The notes beneath the pieces were generated by a model, which made no database searches, was not told where the DNA came from, and saw nothing but the letters and a program-made list of their open reading frames with translations. From NCBI GenBank assembly GCA_030740295.1, contig JASLXP010001145.1, positions 1 through 11,163 on the forward strand: DNA of 11,163 bases, in the 5' to 3' direction. Numbering within the stretch: the first letter of the stretch is position 1; each line of letters starts with the position of its first letter. Shown in pieces: positions 1 to 6,828 of this stretch. A program made the translations under genes and the position numbers. Source of the stretch: Planctomycetota bacterium (lineage in GTDB: Bacteria; Planctomycetota; PUPC01; JACPCR01).

Positions 1-163
1 CGGTTGCCTCAACTGCAATCCGGTTAAAACCACTCTGTTCGAGCTGTCCGATTGTGTTCTGAAGCAGCGGCAACGAATCCGATTCCAGTGATCCGCTCAG
101 CGTGAGGGCGGCCGCATTTTCCACGCCTTCTATTTCTTCAATTTGTGTTTCAAGCTTTGACAT
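1..163 (-). CDS. STAS-domain protein, anti-sigma-factor antagonist-like (partial, C-terminus beyond window)
   Basis: Reading leftward from an ATG at 163, the frame is open to the window edge and gives 54 residues; the rest of the gene is missing. The visible part begins MSKLETQIEEIEGV and continues through ALTLSGSLESDSLPLLQNTI to a GFNRIAVEA strand. This is the beta-alpha-beta opening of a STAS domain (first strand, the G-x-L-E/D turn, first helix, next strand). STAS proteins of this size usually bind anti-sigma or other regulatory kinases in a partner-switching cascade. The phosphorylatable serine would lie beyond the edge, so activity cannot be judged. The ATG has only a weak ribosome site (GGGAAC directly upstream). 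The frame stays open farther upstream into the end of the neighbouring STAS gene, but the fold begins naturally at this ATG. It follows that gene by 80 bp and may be co-transcribed with it. Confidence 0.7.
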   Translation of the reverse strand, partial: MSKLETQIEEIEGVENAAALTLSGSLESDSLPLLQNTIGQLEQSGFNRIAVEAT

Positions 164-243
164 GTTCCCAGCGGATTCGCCGAAAAAAGCCCATCCTGCA
201 ACTCCGTTCAGATCGGCCGCCCGAGTGTGCCTCGCGGACGAGG

Positions 244-645
244 TCAGTTTCCTGAAGAGGCGTCTTCAGGTGGCGCAGTCACGGCCTCATCGCTGGTAAT
301 GCCAGCGACGGCCTCCTCTACTGACGGAAAGAGATTGATGTATGGGGACAGGCCGAGGACATCGAAAACCAACTGAACTTTGGAGTGCATATTGGCGAGA
401 ACCAACTCTCCGGCACTCTTTTTGAATAGCTCTGCATGCTTCAGCAGAACGCTGAAACCAGTGCTGTTAACGTAGGAAATATTCTCCATATCCAGGACAA
501 GTCGTTTAATTCCCTGACGTCGCAGCCTGTAAAGAGCACTCTGGAAATTTAACAAGGTTGAGGTGTCTATCCCGCCGCTCAATTGGCAGATAGCCACTTC
601 CTTGTTGTCCTTGAGAGTGGCCACTTTGGCCTCGAAATCAGGCAT
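244..645 (-). CDS. STAS-domain protein, anti-sigma-factor antagonist family
   Basis: A 133-residue cytoplasmic protein made almost wholly of one STAS domain (about residues 5-115), the usual size for SpoIIAA/RsbV-like antagonists, which are regulated by serine phosphorylation. Visible hallmarks are the opening strand with QLSGGIDTSTL, the strand RLVLDMENISYVN, then NSTGFSVLLK. The serine at residue 61 matches the phosphorylated serine of the family motif D-S-S/T-G. The preceding Asp is replaced by Asn60. The C-terminal 15 residues are a disordered-looking acidic tail. I chose the ATG at 645 because GGAG lies about 7 bases upstream and the STAS fold starts right after it; a longer reading to 816 adds 57 residues with no domain character and runs across the promoter at 687-714. 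Its partner is unknown: no anti-sigma kinase or phosphatase is in the window. It may instead act in a c-di-GMP or chemosensory circuit, given the divergent GspE_N-domain gene. Confidence 0.85.
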   Translation of the reverse strand: MPDFEAKVATLKDNKEVAICQLSGGIDTSTLLNFQSALYRLRRQGIKRLVLDMENISYVNSTGFSVLLKHAELFKKSAGELVLANMHSKVQLVFDVLGLSPYINLFPSVEEAVAGITSDEAVTAPPEDASSGN

Positions 646-686
646 TCTGCGCTCCGCAACTGTTTTTGAGACAGGAAAGGGCGAAA

Positions 687-714
687 AGTATAGCACTGGT
701 GATGCTCTCGTCAA
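687..714 (-). promoter_or_regulatory. Sigma70-type promoter for the STAS gene at 244-645
   Basis: On the minus strand, TTGACG (714-709) is followed after 16 bases by TATACT (692-687), with TGC immediately before the -10 box, an extended -10 element. Each hexamer matches the consensus at five of six positions. Transcription would start near 680 and give a leader of about 35 nt before the ATG at 645. The position also supports the short start of the STAS gene over the longer open frame. Confidence 0.7.
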
Positions 715-755
715 CAGAGGTCTTTTGTAGCTTCTCTCTATGTCACAAGAGTTTA

Positions 756-770
756 TGGCAAGAATTTGCC
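756..770 (+). promoter_or_regulatory. Possible sigma54 (-24/-12) site or dyad operator
   Basis: TGGCAAGAATTTGCC matches the sigma54 consensus TGGCAC-N4-TTGC at all but one of the defined positions, with the GG and GC doublets correctly spaced. It is also a perfect dyad, GGCAA-gaat-TTGCC, so it could equally be an operator. If it is a promoter, RNA would start near 781, leaving a leader of only about 12 nt with the ribosome site at its very 5' end, which is tight. It lies between the two divergent genes, and no clear sigma70 promoter was seen for the plus-strand gene. Confidence 0.35.
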
Positions 771-792
771 ATACAAACCTGAGGATCAAATT

Positions 793-1923
793 ATGAACGG
801 TTCGGCAGCCACACATCAGAGAATCAGGGTATCACCGCCCCAGGCACCGGGGGAAAACCAGCCAGTTGGGCCTGATCAGCAGATGCCAGCGCCTGATCTG
901 GACCTGGGCATGGCGCTCCTCGAGGAAGGGATCATCACCGCGGAGGAAGTCAGACGGAACTTACCCAAGGCAATGGGCAACCCGGGCTTCCTGAAGTTGC
1001 TTCTTTACTGTCCGATGGTCTCTGAATCGGAACTTGCCTCATTGCTTTCCGTGCGGCACCAGGTGCCACTGCTCGACCTGGATGCTATGGAGATCCCGCA
1101 GAACGTAATAGCCAGCCTCAGTGCCAAGCTCGTTTACGAGCTTGAATGTCTGCCCCTCGCCCTGGTCGGTGACATTCTCTGTGTAGGTGTGGCGGATATC
1201 CGGAATCGAACACTCATTGACCGGCTCCGCACCGAGCTCGGAAACCGACGAGTCAAAGTGTTCCCATGCGAGCCGAGCCAACTGCGGAAATTCATTGTTC
1301 GGCATTATGTAGTGCCTTCGCCTTCGTTGCAGCCAGACCAGAATCCTGCCCTGGACTCCAGCGAGGAAGTTGCTCAAGCGCATGGACTGGATCTCGTCCC
1401 GCCAGCGGAATCCGATCCGGTGGAACCTACGATTGAGGTCGACCGAGATGCCATGGAGGCCGCGGCAGCCAGGGACGAAGCCGTCGGTTCAAGAGCCGCG
1501 CTCGAGCCCAGAACATCTCTGGTTGAAGAGGAAGAAGAGGTAGCGGGTAAGGTCAAAGCCGAGAGCAAGGAACAATCGGGAGGAATTGAGATTCCGGCAG
1601 GATTCTCACCCGACCTCGAAACAGCGGAGACGCCCCAGGCGCCGAGCGAAAGCAACTTTGCTGTCGATCTGTCTGAAGATGATCTTGAAGACTATCTGGC
1701 CTCGATGCAGGACCTCGAGGAAGATCACTCAGGGTTCGAATACTTCAGGGCTGAACCGGTGCCGGAGGAGGAGTTCTTCAAGGCGGCAGCTTTCGGCGAG
1801 AGCATCGAGGCACAATGGGAAAAGGTGCACTTCAGCCATGCTCCCGTACGAGCTGAACCGGTTGCGCTGGGATTTCCAGGAGAGGACCCATTCGCCCATG
1901 ACGACGACGCGCTGCTCCCCTGA
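793..1923 (+). CDS. Stand-alone GspE/MshE N-terminal (MshEN-type) domain protein with acidic tail
   Basis: A 376-residue cytoplasmic protein without signal peptide or membrane segment. Residues about 36-172 form the domain found at the N-terminus of type II secretion and type IV pilus ATPases (GspE_N/MshEN): LGMALLEEGIITAEE, then VSESELASLLSVRHQVPLLD, the block IPQNVIASLSAKLVYELECL, PLALVGDILCVGVAD and the closing PCEPSQLRKFI. The ATPase half (Walker A, Asp box, Walker B) is absent. Instead residues 180-376 are low-complexity and acidic, with a run of five glutamates near 245, and look disordered. Some MshEN domains bind c-di-GMP, but the RxLGxxL-type signature is only partly kept here. The ATG at 793 is preferred over an upstream TTG at 766 because GAGG lies 8 bases before it. 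It is divergent from the STAS gene and ends 7 bp from the convergent sulfatase stop. The precise function is unknown. Confidence 0.8.
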   Translation: MNGSAATHQRIRVSPPQAPGENQPVGPDQQMPAPDLDLGMALLEEGIITAEEVRRNLPKAMGNPGFLKLLLYCPMVSESELASLLSVRHQVPLLDLDAMEIPQNVIASLSAKLVYELECLPLALVGDILCVGVADIRNRTLIDRLRTELGNRRVKVFPCEPSQLRKFIVRHYVVPSPSLQPDQNPALDSSEEVAQAHGLDLVPPAESDPVEPTIEVDRDAMEAAAARDEAVGSRAALEPRTSLVEEEEEVAGKVKAESKEQSGGIEIPAGFSPDLETAETPQAPSESNFAVDLSEDDLEDYLASMQDLEEDHSGFEYFRAEPVPEEEFFKAAAFGESIEAQWEKVHFSHAPVRAEPVALGFPGEDPFAHDDDALLP

Positions 1924-1930
1924 GCGTAGT

Positions 1931-4336
1931 TCATTCAAGGATCGCTGTGCCCGTGGCATCGCAGACGCGCATCTGAAACTGCCACTCCACCGTCCATTTC
2001 TGAACCTGTTCATCCTGGCAGGCTTTGAGCAGGATATGGTTTTCGCCCTGCTTCAGTCGGACCGGTAAACGATACTGATCGATACGCATGCCGCGGTGAT
2101 ATTCATCTCTGCCAAAGAGCAGTTCACCGTTCAGCCAGACCTTCCAGGCGTTTTTGCAGCCGAGGCGCAGCTCTGCCTGCCGGGCTTTATTGGCTTTGAA
2201 CACAGTATGCGCGTAGCCAACGACACCTTTGAGCTTGCCGTAGGATTTATTGAAGTCGACCATCCCATAGGAGTGGTCGCCCTTGAAAACCTGCCAGGCC
2301 ACCTCGCCGGCTTTACCTTTGTATTTTGCCTTGAGCTTGATCTCCTTCTCGGGCGGATAAACGCTGTCGAAGCCGACCCTTTTGGTGTTATCGAACGGCC
2401 CGATCAGATTCCAATCCATTAGGAAACCAAAATGTCGGGGAAGGTCGACGGCCTTTCCCAGTTTCCTCAGATTGGAGGCGCTGCTCTTTATCTGATCCAC
2501 GTCCCGTGAAGCATCCAGCGCTTTCTGGAAGAGCCTGGTCGCCTCGTCTTTATTTTCCGCCTTCAGTGCGGATGCGGCCTGCTGGAGAATCCTCGCTACA
2601 GACAGGCGGCGCAGGCCAACTGCGGGGTCGTTGAGCAAGCCGGGGACCAGCTTCTCTGCGGTGGCTTTGTCTACACGTGATATGAGAGCGAATGCAAGCT
2701 CACGCGCTTCCGGGGCATGCTGCTTCGTGGCCAGGAATGATTGGAGGGGGGCGAGGGAGAGTTTCCGGCCGGCTTTGGACTCATTGTCCGCGATAGTATC
2801 GACGGCTGTTCTCAACCAGTTCGAGGACACCGGGTTTGCCTTGTCCATTGCTGCCAGCAGCGCGGGAATGGCCGGGGGGCCTGTCGCGACGATCTGCTTC
2901 CACGCTTGTGCCGCGTTCTCGTTTCCTTTTCCCTCTTTGCCGACGCCGAGGAGGGACTGGATCGGCGTCTCGAGCCCGGCGTACTCAGTCAGGGCCTTTC
3001 TCTCCTTTAGTGGATACCAATCGTCAATCCTTTGAACCAGCCTGGCCACGATCTCAGGATGCTGTCCCGCCAGGTTTTTCCTTTCGTGCGGATCTACGAT
3101 CAGATCGAAGAGCTGGGGGCGCTTCTCTTTCCGAGGATGTGTGCCTTTGTATCGATTCACTTCGCCGTCATAGGTCAGGAGAAGCTTCCACTTGCCCTCG
3201 ATACACCAGCGGAAGAGGAGAGAAGCCTCTGGTTTCTCGATGTCGGCAATATCGTGGGCGAAGCTCTCACCGAAGATTGCCTCTCTCTCGATCTTCCTTT
3301 CATCTGTGAGGTGTGGCAGCAGATTCAGTCCTGGCAGTTTCTGTTTTGGCGCGCGTGCGCCGGCCGCGGCAAGCATGGTGGGCACGAGGTCGATGCTGCT
3401 GACGAGCTCATTCCGGGAGGCGGGCTTCAGTTTGCCCGGCTGCGAAAACATGATGGGTGTACGCACGCCGCCTTCGTAAGGGGTCTGCTTCGAGCGCGGA
3501 GCATATCCGCGGCCTTTGGGATTTTGGATCCAGCCGTTATCGGTTACGTAAACGATAAGTGTGTCTTTGCGGATGCCTTTCTTATCGATGTAGCCGACAA
3601 GTTGCCCGCAGGTCTCATCGAACCAATCACACATCGCATAATACTTCGCGATGGAATCCGGACGTCCCTCCTTCTGATACTTTTCGAGCAAACGCCTGGG
3701 CGGATTGTGCGGTGAGTGCGGAAGGAAGGGCGCGTACCAGATGAAAAACGGTTTTTTCTTTTCGACCGCCATATCCACAAAATCTTCAATCGGTTTCATA
3801 CCCGTTCTCCCAATTCTCAGTCCGTCGTCGCCGTGCCGGCCGCCGCGTTGCGGAAAGCCGCGGGTCATCCCATGCGTGAAACCACCATTCTTGAAGTTAC
3901 CTTCCCACCACTTCCCGCTCTGATGGCTGAGGTAGCCTTGTTCGCCTAACAGCTTCGGCAGCGATTCCACTTTGTTCACGTACGAAATCAGTGAGGCCCG
4001 CCGATCTTTGGAAAGCTGAGAGTTCCTCTGCGCATATTTCGGTGAAGGGTCGTTGCCGGTCACTCCATGCGTACTGGCATAGTGCCCCGTCACCAGTGTC
4101 ATCAGCGAAGGCCTGCACAACGCGGTCGGCACATACCCACGCTTAAACACCACACTCTCAGATGCGAGCTTATCCAGGTGGGGCGTTTTAATATCCGGAT
4201 GCCCCATGAAGCCGAAATCTGTCCAAGATTGGTCGTCAGAAATGATCAGGACGATGTTGGGCTTTGTTGGCTCGGCCTGGCAGACGGGAGAGATGAGGGC
4301 GCAGAGGAGAAAGGATAAGGATGATCGTTTTTTCAT
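1931..4336 (-). CDS. Secreted sulfatase (S1/alkaline phosphatase superfamily) with HEAT-like and C-terminal beta-sandwich regions
   Basis: An 801-residue exported enzyme predicted to hydrolyse sulfate esters, probably on polysaccharides. A Sec signal peptide (MKKRSSLSFLLCALISPVCQA) precedes the sulfatase core, about residues 25-470. Metal ligands are Asp34-Asp35 (ISDDQ) and Asp266-Asn267 (VTDNG). The formylglycine candidate is Cys74 in ALCRPSLMTLVTG. Lys142 (SGKWW), His207 (PHSPH) and Lys283 (SKQTPYEGGVRTPI) fit the sulfate pocket. Oddities are Leu78 in place of the usual Arg of CxPSR, and GKWW where GKWH is usual. Residues about 480-620 are helical and HEAT-like. Residues about 632-801, opening with WNLIGPFD and holding WKVWLNGELLF, look like a carbohydrate-binding-type beta-sandwich common in this bacterial group. 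The ATG at 4336 was chosen because the signal peptide begins there; its ribosome site is poor. The gene is divergent from the SGNH hydrolase gene and convergent with the GspE_N gene. Confidence 0.9.
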   Translation of the reverse strand: MKKRSSLSFLLCALISPVCQAEPTKPNIVLIISDDQSWTDFGFMGHPDIKTPHLDKLASESVVFKRGYVPTALCRPSLMTLVTGHYASTHGVTGNDPSPKYAQRNSQLSKDRRASLISYVNKVESLPKLLGEQGYLSHQSGKWWEGNFKNGGFTHGMTRGFPQRGGRHGDDGLRIGRTGMKPIEDFVDMAVEKKKPFFIWYAPFLPHSPHNPPRRLLEKYQKEGRPDSIAKYYAMCDWFDETCGQLVGYIDKKGIRKDTLIVYVTDNGWIQNPKGRGYAPRSKQTPYEGGVRTPIMFSQPGKLKPASRNELVSSIDLVPTMLAAAGARAPKQKLPGLNLLPHLTDERKIEREAIFGESFAHDIADIEKPEASLLFRWCIEGKWKLLLTYDGEVNRYKGTHPRKEKRPQLFDLIVDPHERKNLAGQHPEIVARLVQRIDDWYPLKERKALTEYAGLETPIQSLLGVGKEGKGNENAAQAWKQIVATGPPAIPALLAAMDKANPVSSNWLRTAVDTIADNESKAGRKLSLAPLQSFLATKQHAPEARELAFALISRVDKATAEKLVPGLLNDPAVGLRRLSVARILQQAASALKAENKDEATRLFQKALDASRDVDQIKSSASNLRKLGKAVDLPRHFGFLMDWNLIGPFDNTKRVGFDSVYPPEKEIKLKAKYKGKAGEVAWQVFKGDHSYGMVDFNKSYGKLKGVVGYAHTVFKANKARQAELRLGCKNAWKVWLNGELLFGRDEYHRGMRIDQYRLPVRLKQGENHILLKACQDEQVQKWTVEWQFQMRVCDATGTAILE

Positions 4337-4487
4337 GGAAAAAGCAGGGAAAGCTGACGGGCGAAAGATGAGGAATGATAAGCAGGGCACCTGGACTGGC
4401 CAGAGACTGAAGCGCTTGAACTGTCCATACACAACATGCAACCTGCTCGCATTCATCGAAAGCACTCACCTCGTGAAGGAGCACCCT
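4337..4487. promoter_or_regulatory. Divergent intergenic region between sulfatase and SGNH hydrolase
   Basis: These 151 bp must hold the promoters of both genes. The only candidate I can point to serves the sulfatase: on the minus strand TGGCCA (4402-4397) and TATCAT (4380-4375), separated by 16 bases. Its -10 box is good but its -35 box is poor. No convincing promoter was seen for the plus-strand gene. Both reading frames of the flanking genes stay open across this region, which I take as chance. Confidence 0.3.
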
Positions 4488-5771
4488 ATGGTTTCAAGAA
4501 AAGCGCAGATCTTACAGGCAGTCACAGTCGCTGTTCTTCTCGCAACGTGTCTCAACACATTCGCAGAACAGGGCCCAGTCATTAAGAAGGGAGACCTCGT
4601 CGCTATCGTTGGGGACTCCATTACCGAGCAGAAGCTTTACAGCAAATACATCGAGATGTATCTGACTGTGTGCGTTCCGGAACTCGAGGCCACTACTATT
4701 CAACTGGGCTGGAGTGGTGAGCGTGCACCCGGATTCGCCGGGCGCATGGAAAACGACCTCGTCCCGTTCAAGCCCAACGTAGTCACCACCTGCTACGGTA
4801 TGAACGACGGCAGCTACCGAAAATGGGATCCGAAGATCGGTGTGCCGTACAAAAAATCAATGACACAGATCGTCGACCGCATGATCAAAGAGGGCGCCAC
4901 AGTGGTCGTCGGCGCGCCAGGAGCGGTGGATAACGTTTCCTTTAAACGATCAGAGGAAAGAGCCATCGAATACAACGACAACCTCGCCCACCTTCGAGAC
5001 ATCGCTAAAGCCATCGCCGAGGAGAAAAAAATGCCCTTCGCAAACGTGCATGACACGATGGTCTCCGCCATGAACAAGGCCCAGGCCGAGTTGGGCGATA
5101 AGTATCACGTCTGCGGCGGAGACGGCGTGCATCCTTCGCCTAACGGTCAACTGGTCATGGCCTACGCTTTCCTCGAGGCGATGGGTCTGGATGGTAACCT
5201 CGGCACCATCACGGTCGACCTCAAAGGAACAGCCACCGCCACGGATGGCCACAAAGTCGTCTCCGCGAAAGATGGCAAGGTCGACCTGGAAAGCAGCCGC
5301 TATCCATTCTGTTTCTTCGGCGACAATAAATCGCCAAACTCCACAAAGAGCATCCTTCCTTACCTGCCGTTCAATCAGGATCTGAACAGACTGGTCTTGA
5401 AAGTGTCGAATGCCGACGCCGCCAAGTACAAAGTGGTCTGGGGAAAATCCTCCAAAGACTTCACGTCTGCCCAGCTCACCGCCGGAATCAACCTGGCTTC
5501 AGAATTCATGGACAACCCATTCGTGGCCCCGTTCAGAAATGTCGAACGCGCAGTCGCCCAAAAGCAGAGCTTTGAGACGTTGATGATCAAACGTATTCTC
5601 ACGAATTTCCGGCACGTGAAGAACATGTTCAAAGGCGACAAGGTCATCAATGAGTCCACCGAGAACATTCGCAAGCGCATGGATGAAAAGCGACAGGAAT
5701 TAGGTAAGGCCGCTCAAGACGCGTTCAAGCCTGTTAAGCATACGATCACGATTGCCGCTGTGGCCGAATAG
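4488..5771 (+). CDS. Secreted SGNH/GDSL-family hydrolase (esterase or acetyl-esterase type)
   Basis: A 427-residue protein with a Sec signal peptide (residues 1 to about 26, ending NTFA) and an SGNH hydrolase domain (about 30-235). Block I is GDSIT with the nucleophile Ser44. Gly74 in LGWSGE fits block II. Block III is GMNDG with Asn106. Block V is DGVHP with Asp212 and His215. All four catalytic or oxyanion residues are therefore present. The family cleaves ester bonds; with a sulfatase next door, removal of acyl groups from polysaccharide is a reasonable inference, but the substrate is not readable. About 190 C-terminal residues have no domain I recognise: a beta-rich part (about 235-340) and a charged helical tail. 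The ATG at 4488 has AAGGAG 7 bases upstream and the signal peptide begins there, so longer in-frame extensions are rejected. The gene is divergent from the sulfatase and ends 9 bp from the convergent amidohydrolase. Confidence 0.85.
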   Translation: MVSRKAQILQAVTVAVLLATCLNTFAEQGPVIKKGDLVAIVGDSITEQKLYSKYIEMYLTVCVPELEATTIQLGWSGERAPGFAGRMENDLVPFKPNVVTTCYGMNDGSYRKWDPKIGVPYKKSMTQIVDRMIKEGATVVVGAPGAVDNVSFKRSEERAIEYNDNLAHLRDIAKAIAEEKKMPFANVHDTMVSAMNKAQAELGDKYHVCGGDGVHPSPNGQLVMAYAFLEAMGLDGNLGTITVDLKGTATATDGHKVVSAKDGKVDLESSRYPFCFFGDNKSPNSTKSILPYLPFNQDLNRLVLKVSNADAAKYKVVWGKSSKDFTSAQLTAGINLASEFMDNPFVAPFRNVERAVAQKQSFETLMIKRILTNFRHVKNMFKGDKVINESTENIRKRMDEKRQELGKAAQDAFKPVKHTITIAAVAE

Positions 5772-5781
5772 GCCGCTGTTT
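5760..5781 (+). terminator. Possible short intrinsic terminator of the SGNH hydrolase gene
   Basis: GTGGCC (5760-5765) pairs with GGCCGC (5771-5776) across the loop GAATA, giving a six-pair stem with one G-U pair, followed by TGTTT. It overlaps the TAG stop codon. The stem is short and the T-run weak, so activity is doubtful. It gives no T-run for the convergent gene. Confidence 0.3.
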
Positions 5782-6797
5782 CAGGCCGGTTTCAATCCAA
5801 GCAGTTCGCGTGCATTGTCCCTGAAGACCTTCGCCTGGACAACTTCAGGCAGTTTCAGGGATTCGTAGAGTTTGAACTGCGGCACGTTCTGCTTTCGCGC
5901 TAGGTAGTCCGTGCCGAACAGCAACCTGTCCGCACGCCGGATCAGGAACTCCCGCCCGAACTTCAGATCCCGCCGAATAGCATTCGCTCCGCTGCCCGCA
6001 GACAGGTCGCCGTAGATGTTGGGATAGGATTCCATCAGCCGATCCATCGCTCCACCGGGCTTTACCGTGCCTTTGGGATAGCTGCCGAAATTACCCGCGG
6101 TGACGCCGGCAGAGATCGAGCTCCACCATCCCTGGGCGTGTCCGATGAAAACGCCATTTGGCACTTCTTTGAGCACCTTCTCTAACCCGGGCAAGCCGGG
6201 CTTGTCCTTGTTACGAAGGTTGTCCATGTGGAACAGCACCGGCAGCTTCAGCTCCGCGCATGCCTTAAACATGCTGATGTTGCGGGCGTCATCAATGGCG
6301 CCTCCCCACTTGTGTTCGCCGAACCCCTTCGCGCCTGCGTCCCGATATCGTTTCAGAATGTCAAGAAAGCCCTTGTACCCGCCGAGGTTCACCGAGCGTG
6401 GGTCAACGCTGCAGAAGGGAATCAGGCGATCCCGATGCGGCTTCGTCTGTTCGAGAACCCAGTGAGGGGTGATCGGATAGAAATACGATTCCGGTGAAAT
6501 CAGCGGCAGCACAACCGCCTGCGAAATGTCGTTCGCATCCATCCACTCGAGCAGCATCTTCGCATCGAGCACTCCACGGCTGTTCCACACCTGGCCGAGG
6601 TGCACATGGACGTCCACATAGCGTCCCTTGGGGAATTGCTTTTTGGGTGCTGACGCTTCTTCGGCCAATCCCGCTCCAATGGTTGAAACAGCTATCGCTG
6701 ACGTGCACACATCCGCAATGAACTCCCGCCGAGTCGAATTCTTGGCGCATGCCACCTTTCTGTACTTCATGTTTTCATTTTCCATCTTCTTACCCAT
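5781..6797 (-). CDS. Tat-exported amidohydrolase-family metal-dependent hydrolase (Amidohydro_2 type)
   Basis: A 338-residue protein whose N-terminus carries a twin-arginine signal: STRREFIADV at residues 21-30, followed by a hydrophobic stretch to about residue 45. The rest is a TIM-barrel amidohydrolase of the Amidohydro_2 (ACMSD-like) class. Metal and catalytic residues visible are His64 and His66 (DVHVHLG), His190 (VLFHMD), His220 (FIGHAQGW) and Asp297 (LLFGTDYL). A GFGEHK segment near 161 may also contribute. The family hydrolyses or decarboxylates small molecules; the substrate is not readable. The ATG at 6797 has GGAAGG about 6 bases upstream; in-frame ATGs at 6785 and 6770 would shorten the region before the Tat motif without touching it. 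It follows oleB on the same strand after 31 bp with no terminator, so co-transcription is plausible. Any role in lipid metabolism would be odd for an exported enzyme, and the adjacency may be accidental. Confidence 0.85.
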   Translation of the reverse strand: MGKKMENENMKYRKVACAKNSTRREFIADVCTSAIAVSTIGAGLAEEASAPKKQFPKGRYVDVHVHLGQVWNSRGVLDAKMLLEWMDANDISQAVVLPLISPESYFYPITPHWVLEQTKPHRDRLIPFCSVDPRSVNLGGYKGFLDILKRYRDAGAKGFGEHKWGGAIDDARNISMFKACAELKLPVLFHMDNLRNKDKPGLPGLEKVLKEVPNGVFIGHAQGWWSSISAGVTAGNFGSYPKGTVKPGGAMDRLMESYPNIYGDLSAGSGANAIRRDLKFGREFLIRRADRLLFGTDYLARKQNVPQFKLYESLKLPEVVQAKVFRDNARELLGLKPA

Positions 6798-6828
6798 TTC
6801 TTGCCTTCCATCCTTCCGGCACAGAAGC

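Noticed and set aside
230..243. Hairpin CCTCG-CGGA-CGAGG just after the STAS stop codon as a terminator
   Set aside because: The stem is perfect but only 5 bp, and no T-run follows on the minus strand; the nearest T-run is about 35 bases away.
646..816. N-terminal extension of the STAS protein to 816
   Set aside because: The extra 57 residues have no domain character, overlap a good sigma70 promoter and cross the divergent gene start; the ATG at 645 has a proper ribosome site.
1924..1930. Terminator between the convergent GspE_N and sulfatase genes
   Set aside because: Only 7 bp separate the stops, and I see no stem with a T-run on either strand around them.
2096..3715. Several plus-strand open frames opposite the sulfatase (for example 3032-3715)
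   Set aside because: They are antisense to a gene with clear catalytic motifs, and their translations show no domain or ribosome-site support.
4337..4465. N-terminal extension of the sulfatase to 4465
   Set aside because: The added residues precede an obvious Sec signal peptide and would mask it, so Met at 4336 is the better start.
4206..4487. N-terminal extension of the SGNH hydrolase into the sulfatase gene
   Set aside because: It would overlap the sulfatase signal-peptide region antisense. The ATG at 4488 has AAGGAG upstream and begins a clean signal peptide.
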